DNA from: Ichthyophis bannanicus
Lineage: Eukaryota > Chordata > Amphibia > Gymnophiona > Ichthyophiidae
Reading direction: 5' to 3'
Length of the DNA stretch: 64,000 nucleotides
Assembly (NCBI GenBank): GCA_033557465.1
Contig: CM066031.1
Coordinates: 1,666,564,800 to 1,666,628,799, forward strand
The notes under the pieces are model-generated. The model saw nothing but the letters and a program-made list of their open reading frames with translations. It was not told the origin of the DNA and made no database searches. How positions within the stretch are numbered: position 1 is the stretch's first letter; each line of letters opens with the position of its first letter. The position numbers and the translations under genes are program-made. Below, one piece after another: positions 22,606 through 34,385 of this stretch.

Positions 22606-23259
22606 TGCCTGAGAGCTCTTAAAGGGGGCTTGTTAAAATTTTTAATAGCTATTTTTTCTGCTGCATTGTCTAGTAAGTTGTAGCTGTATTGCAAAAGGTG
22701 AATTTTTTTGTGTTCTTGGGCAAAGCTTTTTTTCCGCTGCTATAGTTCTTTTTCTTCTCCTCTAGCCTTCAAGTTCAAAGAGGTAGGGAAGCTCTTTGAA
22801 GTCACTGACCTTAGGTGTTACATCCCTCCCTTCCCATCCCAGCTCCCACCCACTCCCTGTGAGCATCCTTGCTATATTAGGCAACTCCCCAATTAGCTTG
22901 TTGAAAAAAGATAACAGATTTTTATTGGTTGGTAGGGAATATCTAGGAAGTAAATAGTTCCACATTTGGATAACTATTAGAAGTTAACAATTTGCTATTC
23001 TTGCAGGAGCTTTGAATAGGTAATTTTGCAAAGAGAACACATTAATATATATACCTCAGACACATAATATCAAAATTTATTAGTGTACTGTTTAGCAAGG
23101 AAGCCGGACTACAAACAGGGACATAGAACATGGATGTTAAAACACACCTAAAAGAGATTAGCTGCTTTTTTTCTTAAAGGACAGCTAAGGAAAAGTTAGG
23201 GACTTTGGTAGGTCTCTCTCATTTACTTCAACAGATGCCAAACCTCCACCAACTGAACA

Positions 23260-23535
23260 ATGACTGGGAAAAATCGTATTGCCAAAGCTGTTGCCCCCAT
23301 TACAGCTTCTGCCTCTGTCAAGACAGACAGCCCGATGCCAGTCGAGGAACTAGTTCCATGTGCAAGATGTCTGCAAGCTGAAACCCTCATGAAACAGGTG
23401 GAGGAACTCAGAGAAGAGGTAGCAAGGCTGAGAAGCATTCAAGACAGTGAAAAGTACATTGATGAGATACTTATAGAAGCATCCAAGCTCTCCGACAGAG
23501 GTGAATATGGTATGCTAGAGAAGGAAGATAGTTGA
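23260..23535 (+). pseudogene. CR1 ORF1 N-terminal region
   Basis: It starts at ATG 23260 and runs 91 codons. It has a CARC Cys-x2-Cys pair (residues about 35-38) followed by a heptad-like segment (LMKQVEELREEVARLRSI) predicted to form a coiled coil. CR1-type ORF1 proteins typically combine an N-terminal Cys motif or coiled coil with a C-terminal esterase, which fits the downstream relic. The frame ends early at a TGA near 23533. Confidence 0.7.
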
Positions 23536-23699
23536 ACATGAGTCACCAAAGCCTACAGAATCCAACTCCATCAGCCCTCAAATTGAAGAACCAGTATGCA
23601 GCCCTGAAAGTGGAGGAGGTGAAAGCATCAAAGGAAAGGGAAGAACCAGAGCTCAAGCATCCCAAAGTTGCAGAATCAGTGACCACAGGGAAGTGAAAG

Positions 23700-24048
23700 G
23701 AAGTGGTGGTTGGTGACTCTTTTCTGAGGGGTACTGAGGCATCCATCTGCTGACTAGATTTGATGTCCAGGGAGGTGTGTTGACTGCCAGGTGCCAAAAT
23801 CCAAGATGTTATCGAGAGTTTGCCGAGACTCATCAAGCCTACAGACTTTTATCTGATGTTGCTCATCCATTTCGGCACAAATGATACTGCAAGGTATTCC
23901 TCCGAATGTATCAAGAGTGACTTCATGGCTCTGGAGCAGAGGGCAGAGCAGACAGGTGCGCAGGTGGTGTTCTCTTCAACCTTCCCTGTTGAGGGTAAAG
24001 GCTGAGACAGAGAAGCTCGCATCCTGGAGATGAATGCATGGCTGTGTG
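23700..24048 (+). pseudogene. CR1 ORF1 SGNH-esterase region
   Basis: GDSF (about 23715) and IHFGTNDTARYS (about 23865) match the GDS and GTND blocks of SGNH/GDSL hydrolases, which are known as the ORF1 C-terminal domain of many CR1 elements. The end (ILEMNAWL) is cut by the hAT element and resumes at 24449 with LCGWC. Several stops are present. Confidence 0.75.
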
Positions 24049-24448
24049 CAGGGGCAACTAGGTGAGCTAAGCAACCACCTAAGGTGGCCAACCTGGGTGG
24101 GCGGTTTTGTGCCACTTTGTTAACCGCAGCAGTCCATGTGCTTCAGCACATATGACCTGCTGCTTCTGATCCCCCTCCGATGCAGCTTACTGTCGGAGGG
24201 GGATCAGAAGCCACAGACCATGTGTGCTGAAGCACATGGCCTGCAGCTGGTAACAAAGTGGCAGCACAAAGCCACTGCTTTTAAAATACTGCTGCCGCCA
24301 CCGCCCTCCTCCCCCCAAGACGGAATTGGCAGTAGCAGGCGGGGTGGGGGTCGGTTTGGCAGGAGTGGCTTGGTGTGCGGGGGGGGGGGGGGCGGCAGCG
24401 CGAACAGGGTTTCTTCCTGGATCAGCAGAAAGCCTTGGGCCAGCCCTG
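24049..24448. mobile_element. hAT MITE, 400 bp, perfect 8-bp target duplication
   Basis: GCTGTGTG flanks both ends exactly (24041-24048 and 24449-24456). The termini are CAGGGGCAACTAGG and, inverted, CAGGGCTGGCCCAAGG. The interior contains a strong hairpin: GCTTCTGATCCCCCTCCGA and its complement around a short loop at about 24161-24212, nested in an outer CATGTGCTTCAGCACAT inverted pair. A G-run of about 14 occurs near 24378. Non-coding. Confidence 0.9.
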
Positions 24449-24722
24449 GCTGTGTGGATGGTGTTATCAAGAGTGTTTTGGTTTCCTGGACCATGGGATG
24501 ATTTTCCAAGGGCTGCAGAGCAGAGATAGAGTCCGTCTGTCCAAGAAGAGTCAAAGTGTCTTCTGCAGCAGATTGGCTTTTAATTAGATTCATTGGGGAT
24601 GGGTGAAGAAAGCCCACAGGTAGGTGAAACATTAAATACTTCTGTAGAAATGAGTAATAGGGGCAACATCTGGAAAGCAGTGTGCATAAATGCCTGTAGC
24701 ATGCAAAATACAATCCCAGATG

Positions 24723-24913
24723 TTTATTTATTTATTTAGCATACATTTGTATACCGCTACTTCCAGTGATCAGTAGCAGTTTGATTAACGAAACGGATTT
24801 GTACAATCATGTCAAAATTTAGAAATATACACACATTGATTTGGCGGAGAAAGCACAGCATACGTGGGAAGGTCATATGGGAATGATTCAGACATTACAT
24901 ATTTACTTATTTA
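24723..24913 (-). mobile_element. LINE 3' tail of the 57-59 kb family
   Basis: The TTTATTTATTTATTTAG start, ATACCGCTACTTCCAGTGATCAG and following text match the antisense tail at 57.09-57.3 kb (ATCCCGCTGCTTCCAGCGATCAG). It is a severely truncated insertion in the CR1 and carries no coding sequence. Confidence 0.8.
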
Positions 24914-25578
24914 CATAAATTGCTACCATGTTTCATTGGGTGGTATCACGTTGAGGTTTTAATGGAAGAAGTTGACTTGGATTTAGTGGTGGTTATGGAG
25001 ACACGGTTCACAGACAACCATGACTGGGATGTAATTATGCCATGCTATACTTTATTCAGGAAGGACAGGGTAGGAAGAAGGAGAGGAGGAGTGGCACTAT
25101 ATGTCCAAAATAATATTAAAGCTATAAAATTACAGGGCCTGCAAGGAAGTGAGGAGGCAGTGTGGGTTAAACTAGAAAGAGGAAACGGGAAATCCATTTG
25201 CATTGGTGTGATATACAGAGCTCCCTCACAGGAAGAAGATGTGGACAGATTTAATAGAAGACATATGCAGTATTGCCATAAAAGAAGAACTGCTACTGAT
25301 AGGTGATTTCAATACGCCAGATGTTGATTGGTGCATCCCTGCTTCAGTGTCATCTAGAAGTAAAGAGATCCTAGATTCTCTACAGGAAGAACTATTCTGG
25401 CAACTGGTAACAGAACCCACATGTGAAGGGGCCATACTGGACCTGGTGTTTACCAGTGGGGAAAGTGTTTCTGATGTTACAGTGGGAGATCATTTTGCAT
25501 CCAATGATCACCAGATGGTGTGGTTCAGTATTAGGACTAGGGCTGATAAAATCCATTCAAAAGTGAGAGTCTTAGATT
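24914..25578 (+). pseudogene. CR1 ORF2 endonuclease region
   Basis: Motifs in order: VVMETRFTDNHDWDV, GGVALYV, AVWVKLE, GVIYRAPSQ, then in a shifted frame LLLIGDFNTPDVDW, AILDLVFTSGESVSDV and NDHQMVWF. These are the successive blocks of the apurinic/apyrimidinic-type endonuclease domain of CR1 (catalytic ETR region, GDFN and the terminal DHQ/DHH). One frameshift is near 25245. The domain is cut at its end by a hAT element. Confidence 0.88.
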
Positions 25579-25913
25579 CAGGGCCGTACCGATCATGAAA
25601 TGCACTTTGTGCGACTTGCACATCGGGCGCACGCCCCCACCCTCCCCCGCACCTCAATCTAGCTACTTTTTTGGGGACGGGAGAGAAGAGGCGCGCCCAA
25701 TGTGCAAGTCACCGGCATTCTAAGCAGGTCTGGTCCCTCTTAGCATGCCGCGAGAAAGCTTAAGGGGTGCATTTCAGCTGTCTGCTGTTGCCTGCCGCTG
25801 CTGAGAGAAGAAAAAGTGGCGGCCGCAGGCAACGGCAGACAGCAGAAATGCGCCCCTTAAGCCTTTGCGCCCTGTGCAGCCGCACCGTTCACACAGGGCT
25901 AGGTACAGTCCTG
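25579..25913. mobile_element. hAT MITE, 335 bp, 8-bp target duplication
   Basis: Flanking octamers are CTTAGATT (25571-25578) and CTTAGACT (25914-25921), with one mismatch. The termini are CAGGGCCGTACC and, inverted, CAGGACTGTACC. The interior has further inverted blocks (TGCGACTTGCACATCGGGCGC versus GCGCCCAATGTGCAAGTC). It splits the CR1 frame within VLD...Y text. Non-coding. Confidence 0.88.
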
Positions 25914-26181
25914 CTTAGACTATAGTAAAATTAACTTTGCCAAGATGGGACAATACTTCAAAGAATTATTAGCGGGATGGGAACAGTTGGTGGATGAAGA
26001 AAAGCAATAGGCAAAACTGGAAGGGGATATTTTAAGGTCAACAAAACTTTTTGTTAGAAAGGTAAATAAATGTAAAAGGAAAAGGAGGCCACTATTGAAA
26101 AAATGTTGCTGAAAAGGTGAAGAAAAAGAGGATGGCCTTCATAAAATACAAGAGATCACAGAAAGAAGCAGGCAAGCATTA

Positions 26182-26761
26182 TCAGTATGCAAGGCAAACG
26201 TAACTAGCAATGTATCCCTCGATGTTATTTCATCCATAGAGGATTCCAAAAACTTTGAAATATCCAATGTTGAGGAAGCAACTTGTTCATAGAGAGTCTT
26301 GCAGTCTTATTTTAAACAAAAATCTCAGAAATTTTGTGGTCAACCCATTCAAATTTTTCCCGATGTTTCCAGGGCCACGCAAGCGCGACGCAAAGCTTTT
26401 TTGCAGTTGCGACCGCAGGTGTTGGCCATGGGAGCTTCATTTTATCTTAAGTTTCCATGTAAATGCCAGGTATTATTTCAAAGTAATCGTTATGTATTCC
26501 CTGAGGTGGAGCAATTGCAAAATTTTCTTAAGGATAAATAGTTTTGTTTTTTTTTTCCTCTTGACAATGTATATTGAGCTTGTGAATTATACCCAGGACC
26601 TTTCGGATGTTTTTGTTATTTTCTAGCTTTTTGATGTAGCTCTCCTAAATGTGGGCTAAATGTTTCTTATTTCTTCAATAATATTATTATTAATATTGTT
26701 AAAGTATTGATATTTTCCTTTTGTAATGTTTTCAAATTTATAAATAAAAAAATTTAAAAAA
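26182..26761 (+). mobile_element. L1-type retrocopy carrying ORF1 C-terminus, 3' UTR and poly-A
   Basis: It is flanked by 20-bp direct repeats (26162-26181 and 26762-26781, one mismatch) and ends in an A-rich tail after AATAAAAAAAT, the hallmarks of L1-mediated insertion. The frame 26299-26541 carries IQIFPDVSRATQARRKAFLQ, GASFYLKFPCKC and FLKDK with a stop, recognisable as the C-terminal part of an amphibian L1/Tx1-type ORF1 protein, a nucleic-acid chaperone. It is followed directly by a 3' UTR with no ORF2. The host CR1 resumes on both sides. Confidence 0.78.
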
Positions 26762-29725
26762 AAAGAAGCAGGAAAGCATTAATATTTGCTAAAATTTAGA
26801 GAAGCTATGTAATTAGTCAGGAAAGCAAAGATACTAAAAGAAGAAGAAATAGCCAATGCATAAAAAGGAGGGCAAGACACAGAAATAAAATGGGGGGGAC
26901 ATTTTTCAGATAAGTTAGTGAGAGGAGGAAGTGCAAAAGTAGTATTGTCAGACTCAAGGTTGAAGAGGAGGAATATGTAGAAGCTGCTGAGGATAAAGCA
27001 GAATTGCTCAACAAATATTTTTCTTTTGTGTTCATGGATGAAGGGTTAGGAGCAGGACCTCAGAAAACACCCACAAAATCACCGGCACCCGATTTAGCAT
27101 CAGGAGTGGAAGTGGGGGCTGCAAGCCCTTCCCGCTCCCCCCGCCAAGGCCAATCAGGCCACAACTCTGCACAGGACAAAAGCTTTAAAAACTACTGCAC
27201 CTTCAGGCACGCCTGCACCTCAGGACCTTGCCAGAGGGCCCTTAGGTGGGGACCGCATACAAGGCAGAAGACTGCATGCCTGCCCAACTACACCACCAAA
27301 AATCAAAGTGCCACAATGAGGAATCTGTCAGCAACCTCTTATGCCTCTCCTTCCTACTCACAATTCAACTCGCCACAGCTACCCCACTTTCACTCCCCAT
27401 AGACATGCTCCCATAAATACCTATTATTCACACACGCGCATTACACATAACCCCTTCTCACTCCTACAGACACAAGTCCAGATACACGCAACACCTCATC
27501 CAAATCAACCACACAACACTTAACACCAAGCCCCTCACATCAAATGCTGTAAGAGAAGTCCACAAAATCAAATGTACCCTCTTAAATGCACGATCCGCAA
27601 GAAACATAACAGAACTATTAGCTGATATACTACTTGACAGTCAGATCGATATCTTAAACAAAACCAAAACTTGGTTCACCAAAACGGACGCAGTCCTACT
27701 AAATCAGCTAGCACCACAAGGCTACCATCTATTCAACTCTCCAAGGACAAAATAGCAAGGTGGTGGTGTCTGCATCCTAGCAAGAAAATGCCTGAACCTC
27801 TGCACCCTCTCAAGACCTCTGCCAATGGTCTGGAAACATTAACAATTACAAACAACAAAATCACCATAACTCCTTGCTTACAGATTCACAAATGCTGATG
27901 CCAATTGCCTGGAGTCCATCCTAGAAACCATCTGTAACAACAGCTCAAACAATAAATACTTTATGATACTAGGTGACCTCAACCTCGCCTCAGCACTGCC
28001 AAGCAAAGCCAACACCTTCCTGGAAGCAATGGAATCTCTAAACTACATTCAAACTATCAACCAAGCCACATCAAAAGCAACACCCTCGACATGATTTTCC
28101 TTCCACTCAGCATACTCGAGCAACACCAGATCCCAGCACCTACCACCACTGATGTCCCATGGTCAGACCATAAAATGATATTATCAAACATCCCTACAGA
28201 AATAAAAGAACACAACCAATACTCCGCAAAACAGTGCACACGCAGGTTCCACAACTAGAATAAAGACAAATTTCTAGCAAGCATACTCCCAAACCTGCAA
28301 AATAGCCCTGATGACATAGACACCCTAATACAAAACTGGAATAAAACCATAGCTGATACAGCAATGAAGCCACCAAATGGCAACCAATACTCCAGACAAA
28401 ACATAGCAACCTGGTACACATCTCTATTAAAGGACACGAAAAGAGACCTACAGATCACCGAAAGAAAATGGAGAAGTACCAAATATGACGACACCCTCAA
28501 CATCTACAAATGCAAGTTACATAGTAACAGTATATAATGGCAGATAAAGACCAGCATGGTCCATCTAGTCTGCCCAGCAAGGCGGTAAGAGTAGGTGCAC
28601 CTGCTGCTCCATGCAGGTCACCCCTCCCCATGCCTTTGTTTAGCGGTGTACCCACCGCTCCGTGTAGGTCACCCCTATTTGTTGAGATATAAGAGATAGT
28701 TATGTTTATTTTGATTTTACCCTGTTGCTATAAAGGGAGCCACTGTGTCTGTCCCATGCCATTTTGAATTCTGTCACTGTATTTGCCCCCACCACTCCCA
28801 TCGGGAGGGCACTCCAGGCATCCACCACCTTTTCAGTGAAAAGATATTTCCTGACATTGCCTTTCAATTTACTCCCTTGTGGCTTCATGTTATGTGCTCT
28901 AGTTTTATAGCTTCCCCATCCTTGGAAGAGGTTTGTTTTCATTAATACTCTTTAAGTATTTAAAGGTCTGAATCATATCTCCCTTGTCCCTCCTCTCCTA
29001 CAGAGTGTACAAATTTAGGTCTTCAAGTCTCTTCTCATAAGTCTTCTGACGCAGGCGCCAAATTATTTTGGTCGCCTTCCTCTGAACTGTTTCCAGTCTT
29101 TTTATATTCTTTGCGAGATATGGTCTCCAAAACTGAACACAATATTCCAAGGGAGGCCTCACCAGCGTCTTGTATAGTGGCATTAGTGCCTCTTCTTTTC
29201 TGCTGGTAATTCCCCTCTGTATACAACCCAGAATCCTTCTGGTTTTTGCCATCACCTTATCGCACTGTTTCGCCACCTTGAGATCCTCAGAAACAATCAC
29301 TCTGAGGTCCTTCTCCTAGTCCGTGCACACCAACCTCTCACTCCCTATCACATACAATTCCCTTGGATTTCTGCTTCCCAAGTGCATGATACTGCACTTC
29401 TTCACATTAAATCTTAACTGCCAAGCATTAGACTATTCTTCCAACATTTGTAGATCTTTCCTCATGTTCTCCAGTCCCTCAGGGAACTCTGTTGCAAATT
29501 TTCATGTCATCTGCTAAAAGACAGACTTTTCCATTCAGTCCTTCAGCAATATCACTCACAAATATATTGAACAGTACCAGTCCCAGGACCGAACCCTGGG
29601 GCACACCGCTAATCACCTTTCTTTCATCGAAGTGAGTTTAGTTTACCATCACCTTCTGTCACCTGTCAGTCAAGCAATTTCTGATTGAGTTCACCACCTT
29701 GGGACCCATCCCTAAGCTGTTGAGT

Positions 29726-30444
29726 TTATTGATAAGGAACAGTATGAAAGGCTTTGCTGAAATCCAGGTAGATGACATCCATCGCATGCCCTCGATCTAG
29801 TTCTTTGGTCACCCAGTCAAAGAGCTCAATCAGATTTGTTTGGCAAGATCGTCCTTTGGTAAAACCATGTTGACTCGAATCATGGAATCTGTTGGTTTCG
29901 AGAAAGTCCACTATTCTCTCTTTCAGGAGCACCTCCATTACTTTTCCTGACACTGAGGTAAGGCTTACCGGCCTATAGTTTCTCACTTCTTCCCTATTAC
30001 CACTTTTGTGGAGAGGTACCACATCAGCTCTTCTCCAGTCCTAAGGAACTTCTCCTGTCTCCAAGGATCCATTAAAAACATCCTTTAATGGCCCTGCAAG
30101 AACCTTTCTGAGCTCTTTCAGTATCCTGGATGTATCCCATCCAGTCCCATGGCCATGTCCACTTTCAGTTTTGCAAGCTGTTCTAACATATCATCTTCTG
30201 TGAATGGTGTGGTATCTACTCCATTCCCATTTGTATATTTTTCAAACACAGGTGATCTTTCTCCAGGATTTTCTTTAGTAAAAACAGAACATAAGTGTTT
30301 GTTTAGCATTTTCGCTTTTTCAATGTCACTTTCCACAGATCCGTTCCCAACACTTTTAAGTCCTGCAATTCCACCTCTGATTTTCCTCCTCTCCCGATTA
30401 TACCTGAAGAAAGCTTTGTCGCTACACATCACATCTTTAGCCAT
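29726..30444 (-). pseudogene. CR1 ORF2 reverse transcriptase fragment (antisense copy)
   Basis: Readable blocks are KLKVDMAMGLDGIHPGY (finger region), VPLHKSGNREEVRNYRPVSL, QHGFTKGRSCQTNLIE and VIYLDFSKAFHTVPYQ, which carries the first catalytic Asp. The YADD region is lost between frames further down. Stops and frame changes prevent a product. Confidence 0.85.
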
Positions 30445-31742
30445 CTTTTCTTCTGCCTTTAATTTTGCTATCCTTATTTCTCTTTTTGTCTCTTTTAGTT
30501 TGATCTTGTATTCTTTTTTTATGTTTCTCTGTTTGTGAACTTCTGAATTTTGTGAAAGCTGTCATTTTTGCCTTTATTTGTGCAGTCACTTGTTTGGAGA
30601 ACCAAATAGGTTTCCTGTTCCTCTTTTTTTTATTTACTTTCCTTACATAAGTATCTGTTACCCCTTTTATTGCCTCCTGTAGTTTAGCCCATTGCAATTC
30701 CTCCTCCCTTATCCCCTCTCACCCTACCATCTCCTCCTTCAGGTACTTGGCCATTTTTCTGAAATCAGTGTTTTTGAAATCTAAGACTTTGAGCTTGCTG
30801 TGATTGGACTCCACCTTGGCTTTTATTTCAAACCACACCATGTGATGATCGCTGCTGCTCACATGGGAACCGACTCGGATATTTGACACGCTATCTCCAT
30901 TAGCGAGCACTAAATCCAGCATCGAGCTTTCCCTAGTCGGTTCCATCACCATTTGTCTAAGTAATACATATTGGAAGGCATCCACAATTTTTTTTAACTT
31001 CTTTCCAGATTTACAGAAGGAATACTCCAATCCACATCGGGTAGATTAAATTCACCCAGTATGATCACTTCTCCCTTCGTGGCTATCTTTGCAATATCAG
31101 TAATCAATTTGCTATCTATTTCTTCGGTTTGACTTGGAGGCCTGTAGCCTACACTAGTATGGATGACAGTGCCATCTCCTCTTTCCAACACAATACACAG
31201 CGCTTCTTTTTTCTCCACGTCCCCTGCATTTCAGCAGCTTTAATATTGCTTTTGACATACAGGGCTTCTCCTCCTCCTCTTTTTCTACCCTCTCTATCTC
31301 TTCAAAATAGATTACAGCCAGCTATGGCTATATCCCATTCATGCGACTCGTTAAACCATGTTTCTGTAATGGCCACAATGTCCAAGTCCATTTCCACCAT
31401 TAGGGCTTCCAGGTCAGGAACTTTGTTGGCTAGGCTTCGAGTATTTGTGTTCATTGCTTTCCAGCATTTGTTGACTGGCTTGCTTGTATTTTGAATGGAT
31501 TTTGTTCTACACGCCTCTTCCCACTTGCCATTGATGTGATTTAAAAGTGTGACTGTTTCCAATGTTATTATGCTTTTGCTGGGAGTGACGTTCTGAACTT
31601 GTCCTTCTCCATCTGTCACCCCCTTTCCCTAGTTTAAATGCATGTCCACACACTGCTTGAATTGTTCACTCAGGATCCTTTTCCCTGTGATGGAGAGATG
31701 TAGTCCATCAACACAGTATAGCCTCTTGTTGATCCTTCTGTT

Positions 31743-32170
31743 TCACCAGTCGCCTATATATCTAAATCCTTCTTGTTTGCACCAGGTTTGGAGCCATGTA
31801 TTAAAGTTGTTTATGCGATGCAGCCTTTCTGCCCCCTTACCAAGAACAGGTAGAACTTCTGAGAATGCTATAGTGTTAACAATAGGCTTGAGTTTCTCTC
31901 CCAGAGTCTGGAAGTCCCTTTGAACTTCAGAGGCGCTGTTTCTAGCCAAGTCATTTGTACCCAAGTGGATGATAACATCAATTTTTTGAGTGCTCACTTT
32001 CTGTACTAACTATATCAACAATTTGGTTTGTATTCTTGTTGGCTGAAGAGCCTGGGAGGCATTTGCCCATCTTCTCTCCTTTGAACTCTGTTCCCAAGTT
32101 GATGCCTCTGATGATCGAATCTCCAAGTAGTAGCAATTTCTGTTTTGTGATTTTTTTCTTCATATTTGGT
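31743..32170 (-). pseudogene. CR1 ORF1 SGNH-esterase fragment (antisense copy)
   Basis: Block I (LLLLGDSIIRG, about 32100-32135) and the GTND block (VIIHLGTNDLARNS, about 31935-31980) of an SGNH/GDSL hydrolase are present in two frames separated by a shift near 31980. The C-terminal text NFNTWLQTWCKQEGFRYIG is typical of this domain in CR1 ORF1. The presumed role in CR1 is lipid or ester hydrolysis that aids ribonucleoprotein trafficking; this is family knowledge, not seen here. Confidence 0.8.
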
Positions 32171-32952
32171 GCATTATCAGTAGATAATGATACCAAGCTG
32201 CCACCAGCCAAGCAAAAACAACCTACTACACTAAACGTCTCCAAAGCTCCTTAAATTGCTCCCAAGAGCCCTTCGATATAGTTAAATCACTAAGCAAAGA
32301 TCCTGCACACCGAACAGAAAAAAACAATCTCTCACCCCAAGCAATGACTGACTTTTTCCAAATCATAACCTCAGTACAAGCCAACATACAAGCCCATCCC
32401 AACAGTACAAGCTAACATACAACCACAGCAAGTGAAGCCACACACCAAAGCACATGGACCTCATTCCCGAAAATCACACCAGAATATCTAGAAAGAATCA
32501 TCACAAGCATCAACACAGTTACCTCTCTGCTCGACCCCTGTACAGTCAGCTGGATCAGAGCAACCAAGCAGGAGCTCATTCCAACAATGCTAAGAACCTT
32601 ACAACCATCACTAATGCAGGGATACATATCACCTGAACTCAAGTCAGCCTCTATCCGCCCTATCAGGAAAGGAACATCCAATGATATCAACCAGCCATCC
32701 TCATATAGACCAATAACCAATCTCTCATTCATGACGAAGGTCCTGGAAAAAAATTGTATACATACGGCTCCAGGATTACATAGATATGAACCACCCACTA
32801 GATCACCAACAATACAGTTTCAGAACACATCACAGAGTAGAAACACTCATAACTACCCTACTTGACAACCTAATTAAGGGCACCGACAAACCCAGATCCA
32901 ATTTCATTCTTATCTTCCTGGATATTAAAGCGGCATTTGACTCCATCCCACA

Positions 32953-33118
32953 TTTATTTTTTTATTTATTTTTATTTATTTATGTATTTAACAGTTTTTA
33001 TATACCGCCTTTTCATTTAATCAAGGCAGTTTACATTAACTTCAGCTTTTACAAAGAACATTCAATTATAAACAATAACTTTTACAAAGAACTTTAAATT
33101 GTAACAGTAACAGTACAA
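32953..33118 (-). mobile_element. Short LINE-tail insertion
   Basis: The AT-rich start (TTTATTTATTTTTATTTATT) and TATATACCGCCTTTTCAT are the reverse complement of an L2-group 3' end (compare AGGGCGGTATAGAAAAG with its TAAATAA tail at 40430). It interrupts the RT frame between AFDSIPH and SWFKSYLTNRK. Confidence 0.75.
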
Positions 33119-34385
33119 CATCTATCAGAGACTTCCCTCTCCTGGTTCAAGTCCTACTTGACAAACCGCAAACTTCAAGTCAGAATAAACCAGTTAAAAT
33201 CAACCCTTTACACTCAAATCCAAGGAATCCCACAAAGCTCAACCCTCTCAGCACTGTTATTCAACCTCTTCCTGCAACCAATATGTAGCATAATAAAGTG
33301 CTGCAACATCTTTTATCATATCTATGTGGATGATATAATACAGCAAATCCCAATACCATGCCCATAACAAACTGCTTCTCCACACTCTGGAAATGGCTCA
33401 AAAGACATAACCTGAACATAAATCTTAAGAAGAACGAAGCCATGTTTATCACCAGAGACACTAGCTTCATACCACCGACCTCCATACTATTGATGGAACA
33501 GAAATCCAAGTGAAACAAAATATAAGATACCTTGGAGTTACATTGGATCAACACCTTACGTTCAAAGCACACATATGAAATGTAACTCAAAGCAAATATT
33601 TCAAGCTCAAAACAATCAAGAATCTTAAACTACTTCTATCCAACCACGACTTCTGCTCAGTCCTCCAGGCAGCCATATTCCCTCACTTTGACTACTGTAA
33701 TATCATCTTTCAAGGCATACCAAACTCAACCATCCACCCTCTCCAACTTGCACTCAACATGGCTGCACAAACCCTTTTCAACGCAAAAGGAACAGAGCAC
33801 ATTACACCTTTCCTTAAACAGCTGCATTGGCTTCTCATTATAAAACATCTAAAATTCAAAGCCATACTTACAACATTCAAAGTCCTTAATGACTCTTCAG
33901 CACCACACCTACAAATCCTGCTACATACCCGAAAACAGAAGGCGGCAATCTACCTCAAGCAAAATGCTACAAACACCACCGATATTCATAAAAACCAATG
34001 CTACTACATCTAAGAGAGCCTTTTCTCTCTATGCACCACAACTATGGAACTCTATCCTAGAAAAGCTAAGGACTACAACTGATTTAACCTCTTTCAGGAA
34101 ATCCCTTAAAACCCACATCTTCAAAGAATGTTACCTGCAAACCTAGCCCACTCCTCCCCTTTCCACACTCCCCACAATCTCCCCACAATCTCCCCCTTCA
34201 CCCTCAGCTTCCCCTAAACCTCAATATCTCCATATATTTATAAATATACATAGTAATTCCCCAAATACATATATCAGTGTTCATCCAAGTTGACTTCCCT
34301 GTTTAATGTAAATTGTTCTGTTACGATGTAAACCGCTTTGACCATAGGATAAAGCGGTATAAAAAAACTGTTAAATAAATAAATA

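Larger units (their letters stand above)
28516..32210 (-). mobile_element. CR1 LINE, about 3.7 kb, nested in the L2-group LINE
   Basis: Read on the minus strand from 32210: ORF1 esterase (LLLLGDSIIRGINLG and IIHLGTNDLARNS), endonuclease (NTRSLANKVPDLEALM, ITETWFNESHEWD, GEVIILGEFNLPDVDW, LDLVLANGDSVSNI, SDHHMVWF), RT (AMGLDGIH, YRPVSLTSVSGKVME, VIYLDFSKAFHTVP) and the C-terminus (LEYCVQFWRPYLAKNI), then a CR1 3' UTR to about 28516. It is 5'-truncated inside ORF1. Frames are broken repeatedly. The host LINE text resumes across the insertion (YKCKL to AKQKQPTT). Confidence 0.88.
27086..34385 (+). mobile_element. L2-group LINE (same family as 57-59.7 kb), itself interrupted
   Basis: About 3.4 kb of LINE in two blocks (27086-28515 and 32211-34385). 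The first block has a 5' UTR and endonuclease text (LLNARSARN, GGGVCIL, MILGDLNLA, MVPWSDHKM-like). The second has the RT (SSYRPITNLSFMTKVLE, LIFLDIKAAFDSIPH, QGIPQSSTLSALLFNLFLQP, YHIYVDDI) and C-terminus (APQLWNS, LTSFRKSLKTHIFKE). The YADD box reads YVDD here. It ends with AAACCGCTTTGACC and a TAAATAAATA tail. Frameshifts and stops are numerous. The related copy at 57-59.7 kb is intact. Confidence 0.85.
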
